Positions 1-5,701 of a DNA stretch of 16,205 bases are shown here, piece by piece. This stretch comes from Acidimicrobiia bacterium (lineage in GTDB: Bacteria; Actinomycetota; Acidimicrobiia; IMCC26256; PALSA-555): the NCBI GenBank assembly GCA_017853455.1, contig JAFMJM010000030.1, positions 1-16,205 of the forward strand, written 5' to 3'. The notes under the pieces were generated by a model, which was given only the letters and a program-made list of their open reading frames with translations, did not search any database and was not told the DNA's origin. The position numbers and the translations under genes were made by a program. Numbering within the stretch: the stretch's first letter is position 1; each line of letters begins with the position of its first letter.

Positions 1-21
1 CCCAACCTCGTCGTCGCCTGA
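1..21 (+). CDS. 3' end of an unidentified gene (partial)
   Basis: Reading from base 1 gives six codons (P-N-L-V-V-A) followed by TGA at 19-21. A strong hairpin starts 13 bases after this stop, and the gene on its other side runs on the minus strand. A + strand gene ending here is therefore the simplest reading, because the hairpin would then separate two convergent genes. Six residues are not enough to name a product. It could also be non-coding. Confidence 0.4.
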   Translation, partial: PNLVVA

Positions 22-33
22 CCGCGCCCACCC

Positions 34-85
34 CGTTGTTTGGGTGATTGTGGGGCCTCTGGCCCCCACAATCACCCAAACAACG
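34..85. terminator. Perfect 22-bp inverted repeat, likely bidirectional terminator
   Basis: The left arm at 34-55 is exactly complementary to the right arm at 64-85, with an 8-base loop (CCTCTGGC). The stem is less GC-rich than its surroundings and includes TTGTTTGGGTGATTG. No T-run follows on either strand, so this is not a classical E. coli-type terminator. Long hairpins without a U-tract are often proposed as terminators in Actinobacteria. It lies between the stop of the partial gene (21) and the stop of the RraA-like gene (130, minus strand), where a shared terminator would be expected. Confidence 0.65.
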
Positions 86-88
86 AAT

Positions 89-148
89 GGAGGTCGGCCG
101 TCACCCGAGTTGGGTGGGGAGGCCGGCCGTCACCCGGACCGGGGGTGG
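89..148. repeat. Imperfect tandem repeat, two units of about 30 bp
   Basis: Unit 1 at 89-117 and unit 2 at 118-148 both begin GGAGG(T/C)CGGCCGTCACCCG and end GGGTGG, with a 2-base length difference in the middle. The second unit runs into the last codons of the RraA-like gene, so part of that protein's C-terminus is encoded by repeat sequence. Confidence 0.6.
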
Positions 149-792
149 AGGTCGATCGGGGACGGGTCGAGGTCGAGGAGCTCGACGGTGGTGCGCCCGG
201 CGCGCAGCTCGGTGAAGAGTCCCGCCTCCTTGGCGGTACGGGCCGTCGCCGCCGCGAGGACGTCGTCGAGCGCGGCCCCCGGCACCACGACCACCCCGTC
301 GACGTCGGCGACGATCCAGTCGCCCACCTCGACCAGCACGTCGCCGACCTCGACCGGCGCCCCGACCGAGCCCGGGCGGAACTTGGTGGCCCCGGTGAGC
401 GCGATTCCCGTCGAGAACACCGGGAAGCCGTGGGACGCCAGGGCGTCGACATCGCGTACGCAGCCGTCGATGACGAGGCCGGCGATGCCGGCCGCCCGGG
501 CGGCGACGGTCAGCACCTCACCCCAGTAGCCGAGCTCGTGCTCGCCGCCCATGTCGGCCACCAGGACCGAGCCCGGTGCAGCCCGGGTGACCGCCACGTG
601 GATCCCGAGGTTGTCGCCGGGCGTGCAGCGCACGGGCACGGCGGGCCCAGCCACGGCGGCACCGGGCCAGACCGGACCGATGCGGTTGCGCATCCGGCGG
701 GCCCCCGACTCGCCGAGGGTGGCGGACCCCTGGGCCGCCAGCGCTTCCGCCGTGGCGGCCGCCGCCGCGTCGTCCGTCACCCCGTCGCTCAC
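130..792 (-). CDS. RraA-like / HMG-CHA aldolase family protein
   Basis: A 220-residue protein of the RraA / 4-hydroxy-4-methyl-2-oxoglutarate aldolase family. The family cleaves 4-hydroxy-4-methyl-2-oxoglutarate or 4-carboxy-4-hydroxy-2-oxoadipate to pyruvate plus a keto acid with a divalent metal, and may decarboxylate oxaloacetate. Visible family signatures are a WGEVLTVAA segment, then GLVIDGCVRD whose Arg and Asp belong to the substrate and Mg site, then GFPVFSTG and GDWIVADVDGVVVVP. Length fits the family. The start is GTG at 792 with a weak purine stretch (GGGGAT) upstream; a second in-frame GTG four codons later is possible. The gene lies just downstream of tRNA-Ser(GCU) on the same strand and has no pathway partners nearby. 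True RraA (RNase E inhibitor) function is unlikely in an actinobacterium. The exact substrate cannot be told from sequence. Confidence 0.88.
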   Translation of the reverse strand: MSDGVTDDAAAAATAEALAAQGSATLGESGARRMRNRIGPVWPGAAVAGPAVPVRCTPGDNLGIHVAVTRAAPGSVLVADMGGEHELGYWGEVLTVAARAAGIAGLVIDGCVRDVDALASHGFPVFSTGIALTGATKFRPGSVGAPVEVGDVLVEVGDWIVADVDGVVVVPGAALDDVLAAATARTAKEAGLFTELRAGRTTVELLDLDPSPIDLHPRSG

Positions 793-812
793 CGGGATCC
801 CCGATCGTGTCG

Positions 813-827
813 GCCGGGGACCCCGGC
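813..827 (-). terminator. Short GC hairpin behind tRNA-Ser(GCU)
   Basis: GCCGGGGACCCCGGC forms a compact 5-bp stem with a GGACC loop. It sits about 11 bases beyond the encoded CCA end of tRNA-Ser(GCU) and before the GTG of the RraA-like gene. It could end the tRNA transcript, but no T-run is present, so the call is tentative. Confidence 0.35.
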
Positions 828-838
828 GGCGCTGGTAC

Positions 839-931
839 TGGCGGAGGGCGAGGGATTTGAACCCTCGAGGAGGATCAACTCCCCCTACTCGCTTAGCAGG
901 CGAGCACCTTCGGCCACTCGGTCAGCCCTCC
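839..931 (-). tRNA. tRNA-Ser (anticodon GCU), CCA encoded
   Basis: The minus strand folds as a type II tRNA. The acceptor GGAGGGC (from 931) pairs with GCCCTCC, the discriminator G is at 842 and CCA is encoded at 839-841. The anticodon stem-loop is CTCGC-CTGCTAA-GCGAG, giving anticodon GCT, which reads AGC/AGU serine codons. There is a long variable arm (TAGGGGGAGTTGATCCTCCT) and a T-arm GAGGG-TTCAAAT-CCCTC. The long variable arm and the discriminator G are typical of tRNA-Ser. The mature body is 90 nt. Confidence 0.97.
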
Positions 932-942
932 GTGAGGCGTGG

Positions 943-948
943 AGTGTA
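943..948 (-). promoter_or_regulatory. -10 box TACACT for tRNA-Ser(GCU)
   Basis: On the minus strand TACACT matches the actinobacterial TANNNT -10 consensus. It lies 11 bases before the mature tRNA 5' end, so a start about 7 bases downstream would give a very short 5' leader. No clear TTGACA-like -35 is seen; the region upstream is filled by an 11-bp repeat. Confidence 0.5.
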
Positions 949-964
949 GGCGCGTCGCCCCCAC

Positions 965-1013
965 CGACCCCCGCCCGACCCCCGCCCGACCCCCACCCGA
1001 CGCCCGCCCGACC
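965..1013. repeat. Tandem repeat with exact 11-bp period, about 4.5 copies
   Basis: The unit is CGACCCCCGCC with small changes. CGA trinucleotides recur at 965, 976, 987, 998 and 1009, an exact 11-base spacing. The array fills the space between the divergent promoters of tRNA-Ser(GCU) and the methyltransferase gene. It has no start codon or RBS of its own, although open frames run through it. Confidence 0.75.
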
Positions 1014-1032
1014 GGAGGCGGCCCCCGGCCGC

Positions 1033-1038
1033 CAGACT
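1033..1038 (+). promoter_or_regulatory. Possible -10 box CAGACT for the methyltransferase gene
   Basis: CAGACT differs at one base from the TAGACT box seen before zwf. It ends exactly 6 bases before the GTG at 1045, the same geometry as at zwf and pheA. Together with the absence of a Shine-Dalgarno sequence this suggests a leaderless mRNA. The mismatch at the first T lowers confidence. Confidence 0.35.
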
Positions 1039-1044
1039 GGGTCG

Positions 1045-1608
1045 GTGACGATCACCTGGGCCGGCGCCCCCACCGACCTCGGCCACCTCCTCGTGGCCCG
1101 CACCGAGCGGGGGTGCTGCGTCGTCCGGCTCGACGACGACCCGGCCGCCGGCGAGCAGCGGCTGCAGGCCTGGGCGGACCGGACCCACCCCGGTGCGGCG
1201 GTCCGGCGTGACGACCCCGCCCTGGCCGACGTGCTCGCCGCGGCCACCGCCCGGATCGCGGGCGACCCGGCCGCGCCCACAGTGGACCTCGACCTGGTCG
1301 GCACCGACTTTCAGCGAGCGGTGTGGGACGCGCTCACGACCATCCCGTTCGGCGCGGTCCGCACCTACGGCCAGGTGGCCGCGGCGATCGGCGCGCCCCG
1401 GGCGGTGCGGGCCGTCGGCAGCGCGTGCGGTGCCAACCCGGTCGCGCTGATCGTGCCGTGCCACCGGGTCGTGCCGGCCGGCGGCGGGATCGGCAACTAC
1501 GGCCTCGGTCCCGACCGCAAGCGGATGCTGCTCGAGCGCGAAGGGGCGCCGTTCAGCGCAGGGCCGACGCGCCGGCCGAGCGGAGCAGCGCCAGCCGCTC
1601 CGGGGTGA
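1045..1608 (+). CDS. ogt: Methylated-DNA--protein-cysteine methyltransferase (Ada C-terminal/Ogt type)
   Basis: A 187-residue suicide repair protein. It moves a methyl group from O6-methylguanine (and O4-methylthymine) in DNA to its own cysteine. Residues 1-85 look like the ribonuclease H-like N-domain (LLVARTERG, then LDDDP as in Ada-type enzymes). Residues 86-168 are the DNA-binding domain: GTDFQRAVWDALTTIPFG, RTYGQVAAAIG, the RAVRAVGSACGANP helix with the arginine finger and hinge Asn131, and the active site PCHRV with acceptor Cys139. The start is taken as GTG at 1045 because homology begins there; the frame stays open far upstream only because of high GC. There is no Shine-Dalgarno, and a -10-like box lies 6 bases away. 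The 17-residue tail overlaps the convergent DUF1919 gene by 56 bases. ogt or ada-C naming is equally defensible; no Ada N-terminal regulator domain is present. Confidence 0.95.
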   Translation: MTITWAGAPTDLGHLLVARTERGCCVVRLDDDPAAGEQRLQAWADRTHPGAAVRRDDPALADVLAAATARIAGDPAAPTVDLDLVGTDFQRAVWDALTTIPFGAVRTYGQVAAAIGAPRAVRAVGSACGANPVALIVPCHRVVPAGGGIGNYGLGPDRKRMLLEREGAPFSAGPTRRPSGAAPAAPG

Positions 1609-2206
1609 GCACCGGCGCGAGGCGTTCCCAGTTCGTGTAGAGATCACCCATGTCGATCCCGAGTGGATCGCCGACGGACTCCAGCCGGGCGACGTGCGGC
1701 CCCGCCAGGTCGGTCCGCGTCGTGATCAGGAGCTTGCGCTCGATCGGCAGGTCGAGGAACCGGGCGGTGCAGTCGGCGTCACCCTTGTCGGCGTAGATGA
1801 CCACCACGTCGTCGAGCCGGACCCGCTCGGCCCGCCGTCGCCACGTGGCGACCGCCTCGGCGAACGAGGGGTAGTGCATGAATCCGATCGTCACCGGCCC
1901 CATCCGACCGACCGGGTACCCCAGTCGCTCGCTCTCGGCCGGGTCCTCGACGATCTCCGCCGTGAGGTAGTGCGGCAGGTCGCTGACGAACTCGACGAAG
2001 GACGCCGGGTCGATCAGCAGACCGACCGTCGGGGACCGGTAGTCGTCGCCGGCGAGCTCCGAGATGCGCCCACCGATGCAATTGGAGGAGATGATCGACG
2101 CGGTGCTGCCGTGGAGGGCGTGGCGGACCCGGCGCCGGAGCCGGATGCGCCGCGGGTCGAGGTTCCGACCCCGGTCCGCGACCGCCTTCCTGACCCGTCT
2201 CGCCAC
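1553..2206 (-). CDS. DUF1919 family protein (exopolysaccharide-associated)
   Basis: A 217-residue protein matching DUF1919, a family often found in capsule and exopolysaccharide gene clusters and sometimes described as a sugar transferase, though its reaction is not established. Signature segments are SIISSNCIGGRISELAG (about 38-53), YRSPTVGLLIDPASFVEFV (56-74), YLTAEI, GYPVGRMGPVTIGFMHYPSF (96-115), W-RRR-ERV, and DDVVVIYADKGDADCT (132-147). The frame is open to a GTG at 2284, but the start is placed at GTG 2206 because GGAGG lies 8 bases before it and the family core begins shortly after. The first 30 residues are strongly basic. No signal peptide is seen. No other polysaccharide genes are in the window. 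Its 3' end overlaps the convergent methyltransferase gene by 56 bases. Confidence 0.82.
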   Translation of the reverse strand: MARRVRKAVADRGRNLDPRRIRLRRRVRHALHGSTASIISSNCIGGRISELAGDDYRSPTVGLLIDPASFVEFVSDLPHYLTAEIVEDPAESERLGYPVGRMGPVTIGFMHYPSFAEAVATWRRRAERVRLDDVVVIYADKGDADCTARFLDLPIERKLLITTRTDLAGPHVARLESVGDPLGIDMGDLYTNWERLAPVLTPERLALLRSAGASALR

Positions 2207-2240
2207 TCCGGGCACCTCCGTCGAACCGTGTGCACTAGAA

Positions 2241-2246
2241 AGGCTA
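2241..2246 (-). promoter_or_regulatory. -10 box TAGCCT for the DUF1919 gene
   Basis: TAGCCT on the minus strand fits TANNNT. It predicts a transcript start near 2234, giving a leader of about 28 bases that contains the GGAGG ribosome site before GTG 2206. This supports the shorter start. No clear -35 is seen. Confidence 0.4.
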
Positions 2247-2314
2247 TCGCCGCGATGCGGCGCAGGCGCGTCATTGCATCGCACCGCCGGAGCGCCAACC
2301 CGGACGCTCAGCGA

Positions 2315-3637
2315 TCAGTCGGCGGCGCGCAGCTGGGCGAGGGACAACGACTGGCTGAAGACCTTGTCGGGACTCGCCTGCGACGCCGTGGGCCAGCCCG
2401 GCGCCTCGTAGATCGCGATCCGCACGTCCTGGGCGCAGTCGCCGTCCTCGGTGCAGGTGAGCAGCCCGGAGAGCCCCGGATAGTTCGTCGTCCGGAGGAG
2501 CGCCGTCCGGAGCTTGCGCCGCTCGATGTAGAGCTCGCCGCCAGGCTTGCCGGACGACGCCCGCCGGATGGCGTCGAAGACCAGCTGCGCAGCGTCGAAC
2601 GCCTGGGCGTGGAACGCGGTCGGGGGATCGTTGCCCGCCCGGCGGCGGTACGCGTCGAGGAACGCGGTCCGGTAGAAGTCGTTCTCGCCGTAGAACGAGA
2701 AGTCGGGCCCCGACGCGTAGACACCGTCGGAGAGAGGGCCGAGCTTCTGGAGGAAGTTCTCGTCGGCACACCCTTCCGACACGAGCATCGGCACGTTCGC
2801 GGTGGCCGGATCCGACCGCAGCACCCGGGCCACGTCGATGCACAACGGCGGCAGGATGGTCAGGTAGATCATCTCGGGGTCGGTGGCGGCGACCGCCGCG
2901 GCGACGGCCTGCGGATCGGCACCCTTCGGTCCGTCGACCACGGTTCCACGACCCTGGTTGCGCCGGGCGGCGTCGACGAAGGCCTGCCCGAGTTGCGACG
3001 AGTAGGAGTCGTCGGGGTTCGACACCACCGTCAGCTGCGACCACTTCCGCGACGCCGCGAAATTGGCGTCGACCGCCGCCTGGATCTTGTCGTTCCAGGA
3101 AGTGCGGAAGTAGTAGCTCTGGTGCTTCGCCGGGTCGGTGAGCCCGGGCGCGGTGTTGGCCGGCGACACGAGCGGAATGTGCTTCTCGCTGAACGCGGCG
3201 TCGGCCACGCCCAGGGCGGCCGACGAGCACGTGGTGCCGATCACCGCCACCAGACCGGGCTCACTCAGGAGCTGCTGCTGGCTCACCCGGGTGGTGGCAG
3301 CCGAGCAGCCGTCCTCCTGGTCGAGCAGGACGACGCGGTGGCCGAGCAGGGTGCCGTCGACCCCGTTGAACTGTCCGTCGAGGTAGTCGACCGCCAGGTC
3401 GATGGCCGTGCTCGAATCGCGACCGTTGAGCTGCGTGCGGTCGAGGAGGGTCCCGATGTAGATGGGCTGACCGATCCCGACCCGCACGCACGCTGACGGG
3501 TCGCGGCGGCACGCCTTGGGCGCGGCGCTCGCGACGGGGCCCGACGCCGCACCCGCCGACCCGGAGAGCCCGACGGCGACGACCACGGCGGCCGCGACGG
3601 CCCAGGCGACCTGACGCCGCGCCGATGCCCGCCTCAC
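2315..3637 (-). CDS. Secreted LivJ-like ABC substrate-binding protein (Peripla_BP_6)
   Basis: A 440-residue exported protein of the type I periplasmic-binding fold, the family that binds branched-chain amino acids and related solutes (LivJ-like). Residues 1-30 are a Sec signal peptide: basic RRASARR, hydrophobic core AWAVAAAVVVAVGL, and cleavage site GSAGA/A. There is no lipobox Cys. Family signatures are IYIGTLLDRTQLNGRDSSTA, AIDLAVDYLDGQFNGVDG, VAVIGTTCSSAA, IPLVSPANTAPGLTDP and YYFRTSW. The mature part has several cysteines (43, 50 and later ones such as in TCTEDGDC), suggesting disulfides outside the membrane. The start is GTG 3637, whose GTGA overlaps the stop of the DUF4239 gene, implying translational coupling. 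It is the last gene of a three-gene unit with no permease or ATPase. It might be a sensor or scaffold rather than a transport receptor; the ligand is unknown. Confidence 0.88.
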   Translation of the reverse strand: MRRASARRQVAWAVAAAVVVAVGLSGSAGAASGPVASAAPKACRRDPSACVRVGIGQPIYIGTLLDRTQLNGRDSSTAIDLAVDYLDGQFNGVDGTLLGHRVVLLDQEDGCSAATTRVSQQQLLSEPGLVAVIGTTCSSAALGVADAAFSEKHIPLVSPANTAPGLTDPAKHQSYYFRTSWNDKIQAAVDANFAASRKWSQLTVVSNPDDSYSSQLGQAFVDAARRNQGRGTVVDGPKGADPQAVAAAVAATDPEMIYLTILPPLCIDVARVLRSDPATANVPMLVSEGCADENFLQKLGPLSDGVYASGPDFSFYGENDFYRTAFLDAYRRRAGNDPPTAFHAQAFDAAQLVFDAIRRASSGKPGGELYIERRKLRTALLRTTNYPGLSGLLTCTEDGDCAQDVRIAIYEAPGWPTASQASPDKVFSQSLSLAQLRAAD

Positions 3638-4437
3638 TTGCGCACCCACGGGAGATAGGCGGAGTCCCGCAGCTCCTGGGCCACACCGGCCAGTGGTGCC
3701 GTCGAAGCCTGGAACGGACCACGGAACGGTGCACTGATCGCGAGGATCGCCGCCAGATCGAGGGCGACCAGCACGATGATGCCGATCGCCACGTAGGCGT
3801 ACCGGTGTCCGGCCCGCATCGCCACGACGATGGCGTTGGCGATCAGGGCCAGGCCCGCGATGACGCTCAGGGCGAAGAGCGCGGCCGGGAGTCCCTGCGA
3901 CGCGATGGCGATGCGCTCGCGACGCGTCTGGGTGAGATCCTGGAGCGCGTCGCGCATCGAGGCGACGGCGTCGGGTGGCGGATACTCCTCGGAGCCCAGG
4001 CGCACGACCTGGGCCTGCAGACCTGCGAGTCCGGCGAACGCCGGCGACGACTCCGAGCGGTTGTCGGCGAGCGCCGACCACTCGACCGTCGCCAACGCAT
4101 CTGCGTAGGTCGCGAGGCGCTGCTGGATCAGGACGGCGTCGGGCGGGGGAAGCCCGGCACTGGCGTAGCCCAGTTGGCTGATCGCCGCCGCCTCCTGGCC
4201 GACGACCTCGTTGGCGTGCCGGAGCGTGGAGTACTCGGTGTTGATCAGGAAGCCGGTCAGGATGGCGAAGAGGCTCCCCAGCGCGGTCATGTAGGCCGCT
4301 GCGGTCGCGCCGGCGTTGTCCCGACCCTCCTTCGACGCCCGACTCAGCGCCACCACCATCCCGGCCGACCCGAGCACGACGAAGGCGAGGGTGAAGGCGA
4401 GGAGCCAGACGACGGGGAGCCCGGTCAGGAACGTCAC
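3634..4437 (-). CDS. DUF4239 (bestrophin-like) four-helix membrane protein
   Basis: A 267-residue integral membrane protein resembling DUF4239, a family sometimes called bestrophin-like and of unproven function. Predicted helices are residues 9-31, 43-65, 183-207 and 213-236. A long, mostly helical soluble segment (about 66-182) lies between helices 2 and 3, and a 30-residue tail ends in YLPWVRK. Family-like features are FAILTGFLIN, EVVGQEAAAISQL with conserved Glu82, YADALATVEW (Glu119-Trp120), and the RRERIA segment before helix 3. The start is GTG 4437: its GTGA overlaps the stop of the PstS-like gene, and the next gene overlaps its own stop in the same way, so the three proteins are probably made in similar amounts. 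The soluble segment could contact the two binding proteins if it faces outward; topology is not settled by sequence. Confidence 0.82.
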   Translation of the reverse strand: MTFLTGLPVVWLLAFTLAFVVLGSAGMVVALSRASKEGRDNAGATAAAYMTALGSLFAILTGFLINTEYSTLRHANEVVGQEAAAISQLGYASAGLPPPDAVLIQQRLATYADALATVEWSALADNRSESSPAFAGLAGLQAQVVRLGSEEYPPPDAVASMRDALQDLTQTRRERIAIASQGLPAALFALSVIAGLALIANAIVVAMRAGHRYAYVAIGIIVLVALDLAAILAISAPFRGPFQASTAPLAGVAQELRDSAYLPWVRK

Positions 4438-5417
4438 GACCCGCCGCCCTTCGCGAGGTCGGCCCACCGCGCGCTCTCCCGCTCCGTCTCGGCGGTCGAG
4501 AGTGAGACGCTGCCCACCCGGCCGGGAGCGGCCTGGCCCTCGGCACCGAGGAAGGCGGTCACGAACCCGCGGATCTGCGGCTGGGTGCGGGCGTCGTCGA
4601 GGTTGACGAGGAGGAAGAGATCACGCGTCAGCGGGTAGGAGCCATCGCGCAGGCTCGCCGGTGTCGGACGGACGCAGCCCCCTCCGTCATCGACGGCGAC
4701 CGGGCGGATGCTGCCCGACCAGTCGACCGCGGTCGCGTAGCCGACGAAGCCGATCGCGCCGGGCCGGGTGGAGAGCGCATTGCGGATCGCCTGCTCGGCG
4801 TCGACCACCGTGTAGTCGTCGCGGATCCGGGCCGACGCGCCCCGTTGCGCCGCCTCCGGCCCGAGGGCGTCGGCCTGGAAGACCGCCAGGGTGCCCGACT
4901 TGGGTCCCGGTCCGACGAGCTCGAAGGGCCCGGACGGCAGATCCGACGGCGACGTCCCCGACGCCGCGGCGATCTGCTCCCAGGTGTCGACCCCTCGGGC
5001 GTCGGGCCCGGCCGCGGCGTAGAGCTGCGGCAGGGTGATGCAGGTCAGGGGCGGATCGGTGCGTGAGAGCAGGACCACGGCGTCGTGGGCGACCTCGAAC
5101 GATGCGAAGTGCACCCCCGAGGTCCGGCAGTTCGCCCGCTCGGACGGGGTCAGGGGCCGCGAGGACCCGGCGATCGGCACGAGCCCGGCGCAGAAGTCGT
5201 TGATGCCCTCCTGGCTCCCGACCATGTCGACGTCGAAGTCGACCAGCGGATTGCGCCGGGCGAACCCGTCGGCCACCTCCGACACCACGGGCAGGAGGGT
5301 GGTCGAGCCCCGGACGGTGACGGTGCCGGACAGATCGCTGCCACCCCCGCACGCTGCGGACGCGCCTGCGACCGCCACGACGACCAGGGCGAGGACGATC
5401 GTCGACCAACGCTTCAC
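4434..5417 (-). CDS. PstS-like substrate-binding lipoprotein
   Basis: A 327-residue phosphate-type (PBP-like domain) binding protein. The N-terminus is a lipoprotein signal: MKRW, then hydrophobic STIVLALVVVAVAG, then ASAAC with Cys23 followed by GGGSD. PstS-like signatures are TVTVRGSTTLLPVVSEVADGF, GSQEGINDFCAG, PIAGSSRPLTPSE (loop normally lining the anion site), AHDAVVLLS, GPKSGTLAVFQADALG and GAIGFVGYATA. Length is near the PstS norm. The start is GTG 5417; no good Shine-Dalgarno precedes it. It is first in the operon with DUF4239 and a LivJ-like protein, and no pstCAB genes follow. It may bind phosphate or another oxyanion and act in signalling or capture rather than standard uptake. 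The name pstS is withheld because the ABC partners are missing. Confidence 0.88.
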   Translation of the reverse strand: MKRWSTIVLALVVVAVAGASAACGGGSDLSGTVTVRGSTTLLPVVSEVADGFARRNPLVDFDVDMVGSQEGINDFCAGLVPIAGSSRPLTPSERANCRTSGVHFASFEVAHDAVVLLSRTDPPLTCITLPQLYAAAGPDARGVDTWEQIAAASGTSPSDLPSGPFELVGPGPKSGTLAVFQADALGPEAAQRGASARIRDDYTVVDAEQAIRNALSTRPGAIGFVGYATAVDWSGSIRPVAVDDGGGCVRPTPASLRDGSYPLTRDLFLLVNLDDARTQPQIRGFVTAFLGAEGQAAPGRVGSVSLSTAETERESARWADLAKGGGS

Positions 5418-5448
5418 CGGGGTGACCGATCGTCCCGCACGCTGCCGG

Positions 5449-5454
5449 ACATTA
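5449..5454 (-). promoter_or_regulatory. -10 box TAATGT for the binding-protein/DUF4239 operon
   Basis: TAATGT on the minus strand matches TANNNT, predicting a start near 5442 and a leader of about 25 bases before GTG 5417. The box stands out as AT-rich in a GC-rich stretch. No convincing -35 is seen. Confidence 0.4.
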
Positions 5455-5481
5455 GCGGCGGAACCGACCTGGGCACCCGGC

Positions 5482-5504
5482 GGGTCGACGACGGTCGACG
5501 ACCC
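5482..5504 (-). repeat. Tandem 10-bp repeat with hairpin potential behind tRNA-Ser(UGA)
   Basis: GGTCGACGAC occurs twice back to back (5483-5492 and 5493-5502). The outer bases GGGTCG (5482-5487) and CGACCC (5499-5504) can pair with an 11-base loop. It lies about 27 bases past the tRNA 3' end and upstream of the binding-protein operon promoter, so it may end the tRNA transcript. There is no T-run. Confidence 0.4.
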
Positions 5505-5530
5505 CCGTCCGGACCCCCGGGTGCGGCGAC

Positions 5531-5618
5531 TGGCGGAGGGAGTGGGATTCGAACCCACGGGGACTCGCGCCCCAACGGTTTTCAAGACCGTCCCGTTCGT
5601 CCGCTCCGGCATCCCTCC
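5531..5618 (-). tRNA. tRNA-Ser (anticodon UGA), CCA encoded
   Basis: The minus strand gives acceptor GGAGGGA (from 5618) pairing with TCCCTCC, discriminator G at 5534 and CCA at 5531-5533. The anticodon stem-loop is ACGGT-CTTGAAA-ACCGT, so the anticodon is TGA, reading UCA and related UCN codons. A long variable arm (TGGGGCGCGAGTCCCC) and a T-arm GTGGG-TTCGAAT-CCCAC complete a class II serine tRNA of 85 nt plus CCA. It lies just downstream of serS on the same strand. Confidence 0.97.
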
Positions 5619-5628
5619 CGGGATCCTC

Positions 5629-5634
5629 ACCCTA
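5629..5634 (-). promoter_or_regulatory. Possible -10 box TAGGGT for tRNA-Ser(UGA)
   Basis: TAGGGT on the minus strand fits TANNNT and lies 10 bases before the tRNA 5' end, the same arrangement as at tRNA-Ser(GCU). It implies the tRNA has its own promoter rather than depending only on read-through from serS. Confidence 0.4.
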
Positions 5635-5651
5635 GGCGCGACCCACACCCG

Positions 5652-5674
5652 CCCGGCCGTGCGGCGCAGCCGGG
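5652..5674 (-). terminator. Possible serS terminator hairpin
   Basis: CCCGGC (5652-5657) pairs with GCCGGG (5669-5674) around an 11-base loop, about 28 bases past the serS stop. There is no T-run, so this is a weak candidate for ending or weakening the pheA-serS transcript before tRNA-Ser(UGA). Confidence 0.3.
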
Positions 5675-5701
5675 ACAGGACCACGAAACGCCGTCGACCC
5701 G

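Noticed and set aside
839..931. tRNA-Ser(GCU) as an integration site for a mobile element
   Set aside because: No integrase gene or duplicated tRNA 3' end was found in the window.
965..1013. Possible CRISPR-like array
   Set aside because: The units are 11 bp and contiguous with no spacers, so it is a simple tandem repeat.
40..1044. Upstream part of the long + strand open frame that contains the methyltransferase
   Set aside because: It runs through the hairpin, antisense to the RraA-like gene and the tRNA, and through the 11-bp repeat. Family similarity starts only at 1045.
1694..3496. A 600-codon open frame on the + strand
   Set aside because: It is antisense to the DUF1919 and LivJ-like genes, is Arg/Gly/Val-rich with no recognisable motif, and is explained by high GC at third codon positions.
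3637..4546. N-terminal extension of the LivJ-like reading frame
   Set aside because: It lies antiparallel in register to the DUF4239 gene on the same strand and precedes a clear signal peptide that begins at GTG 3637.
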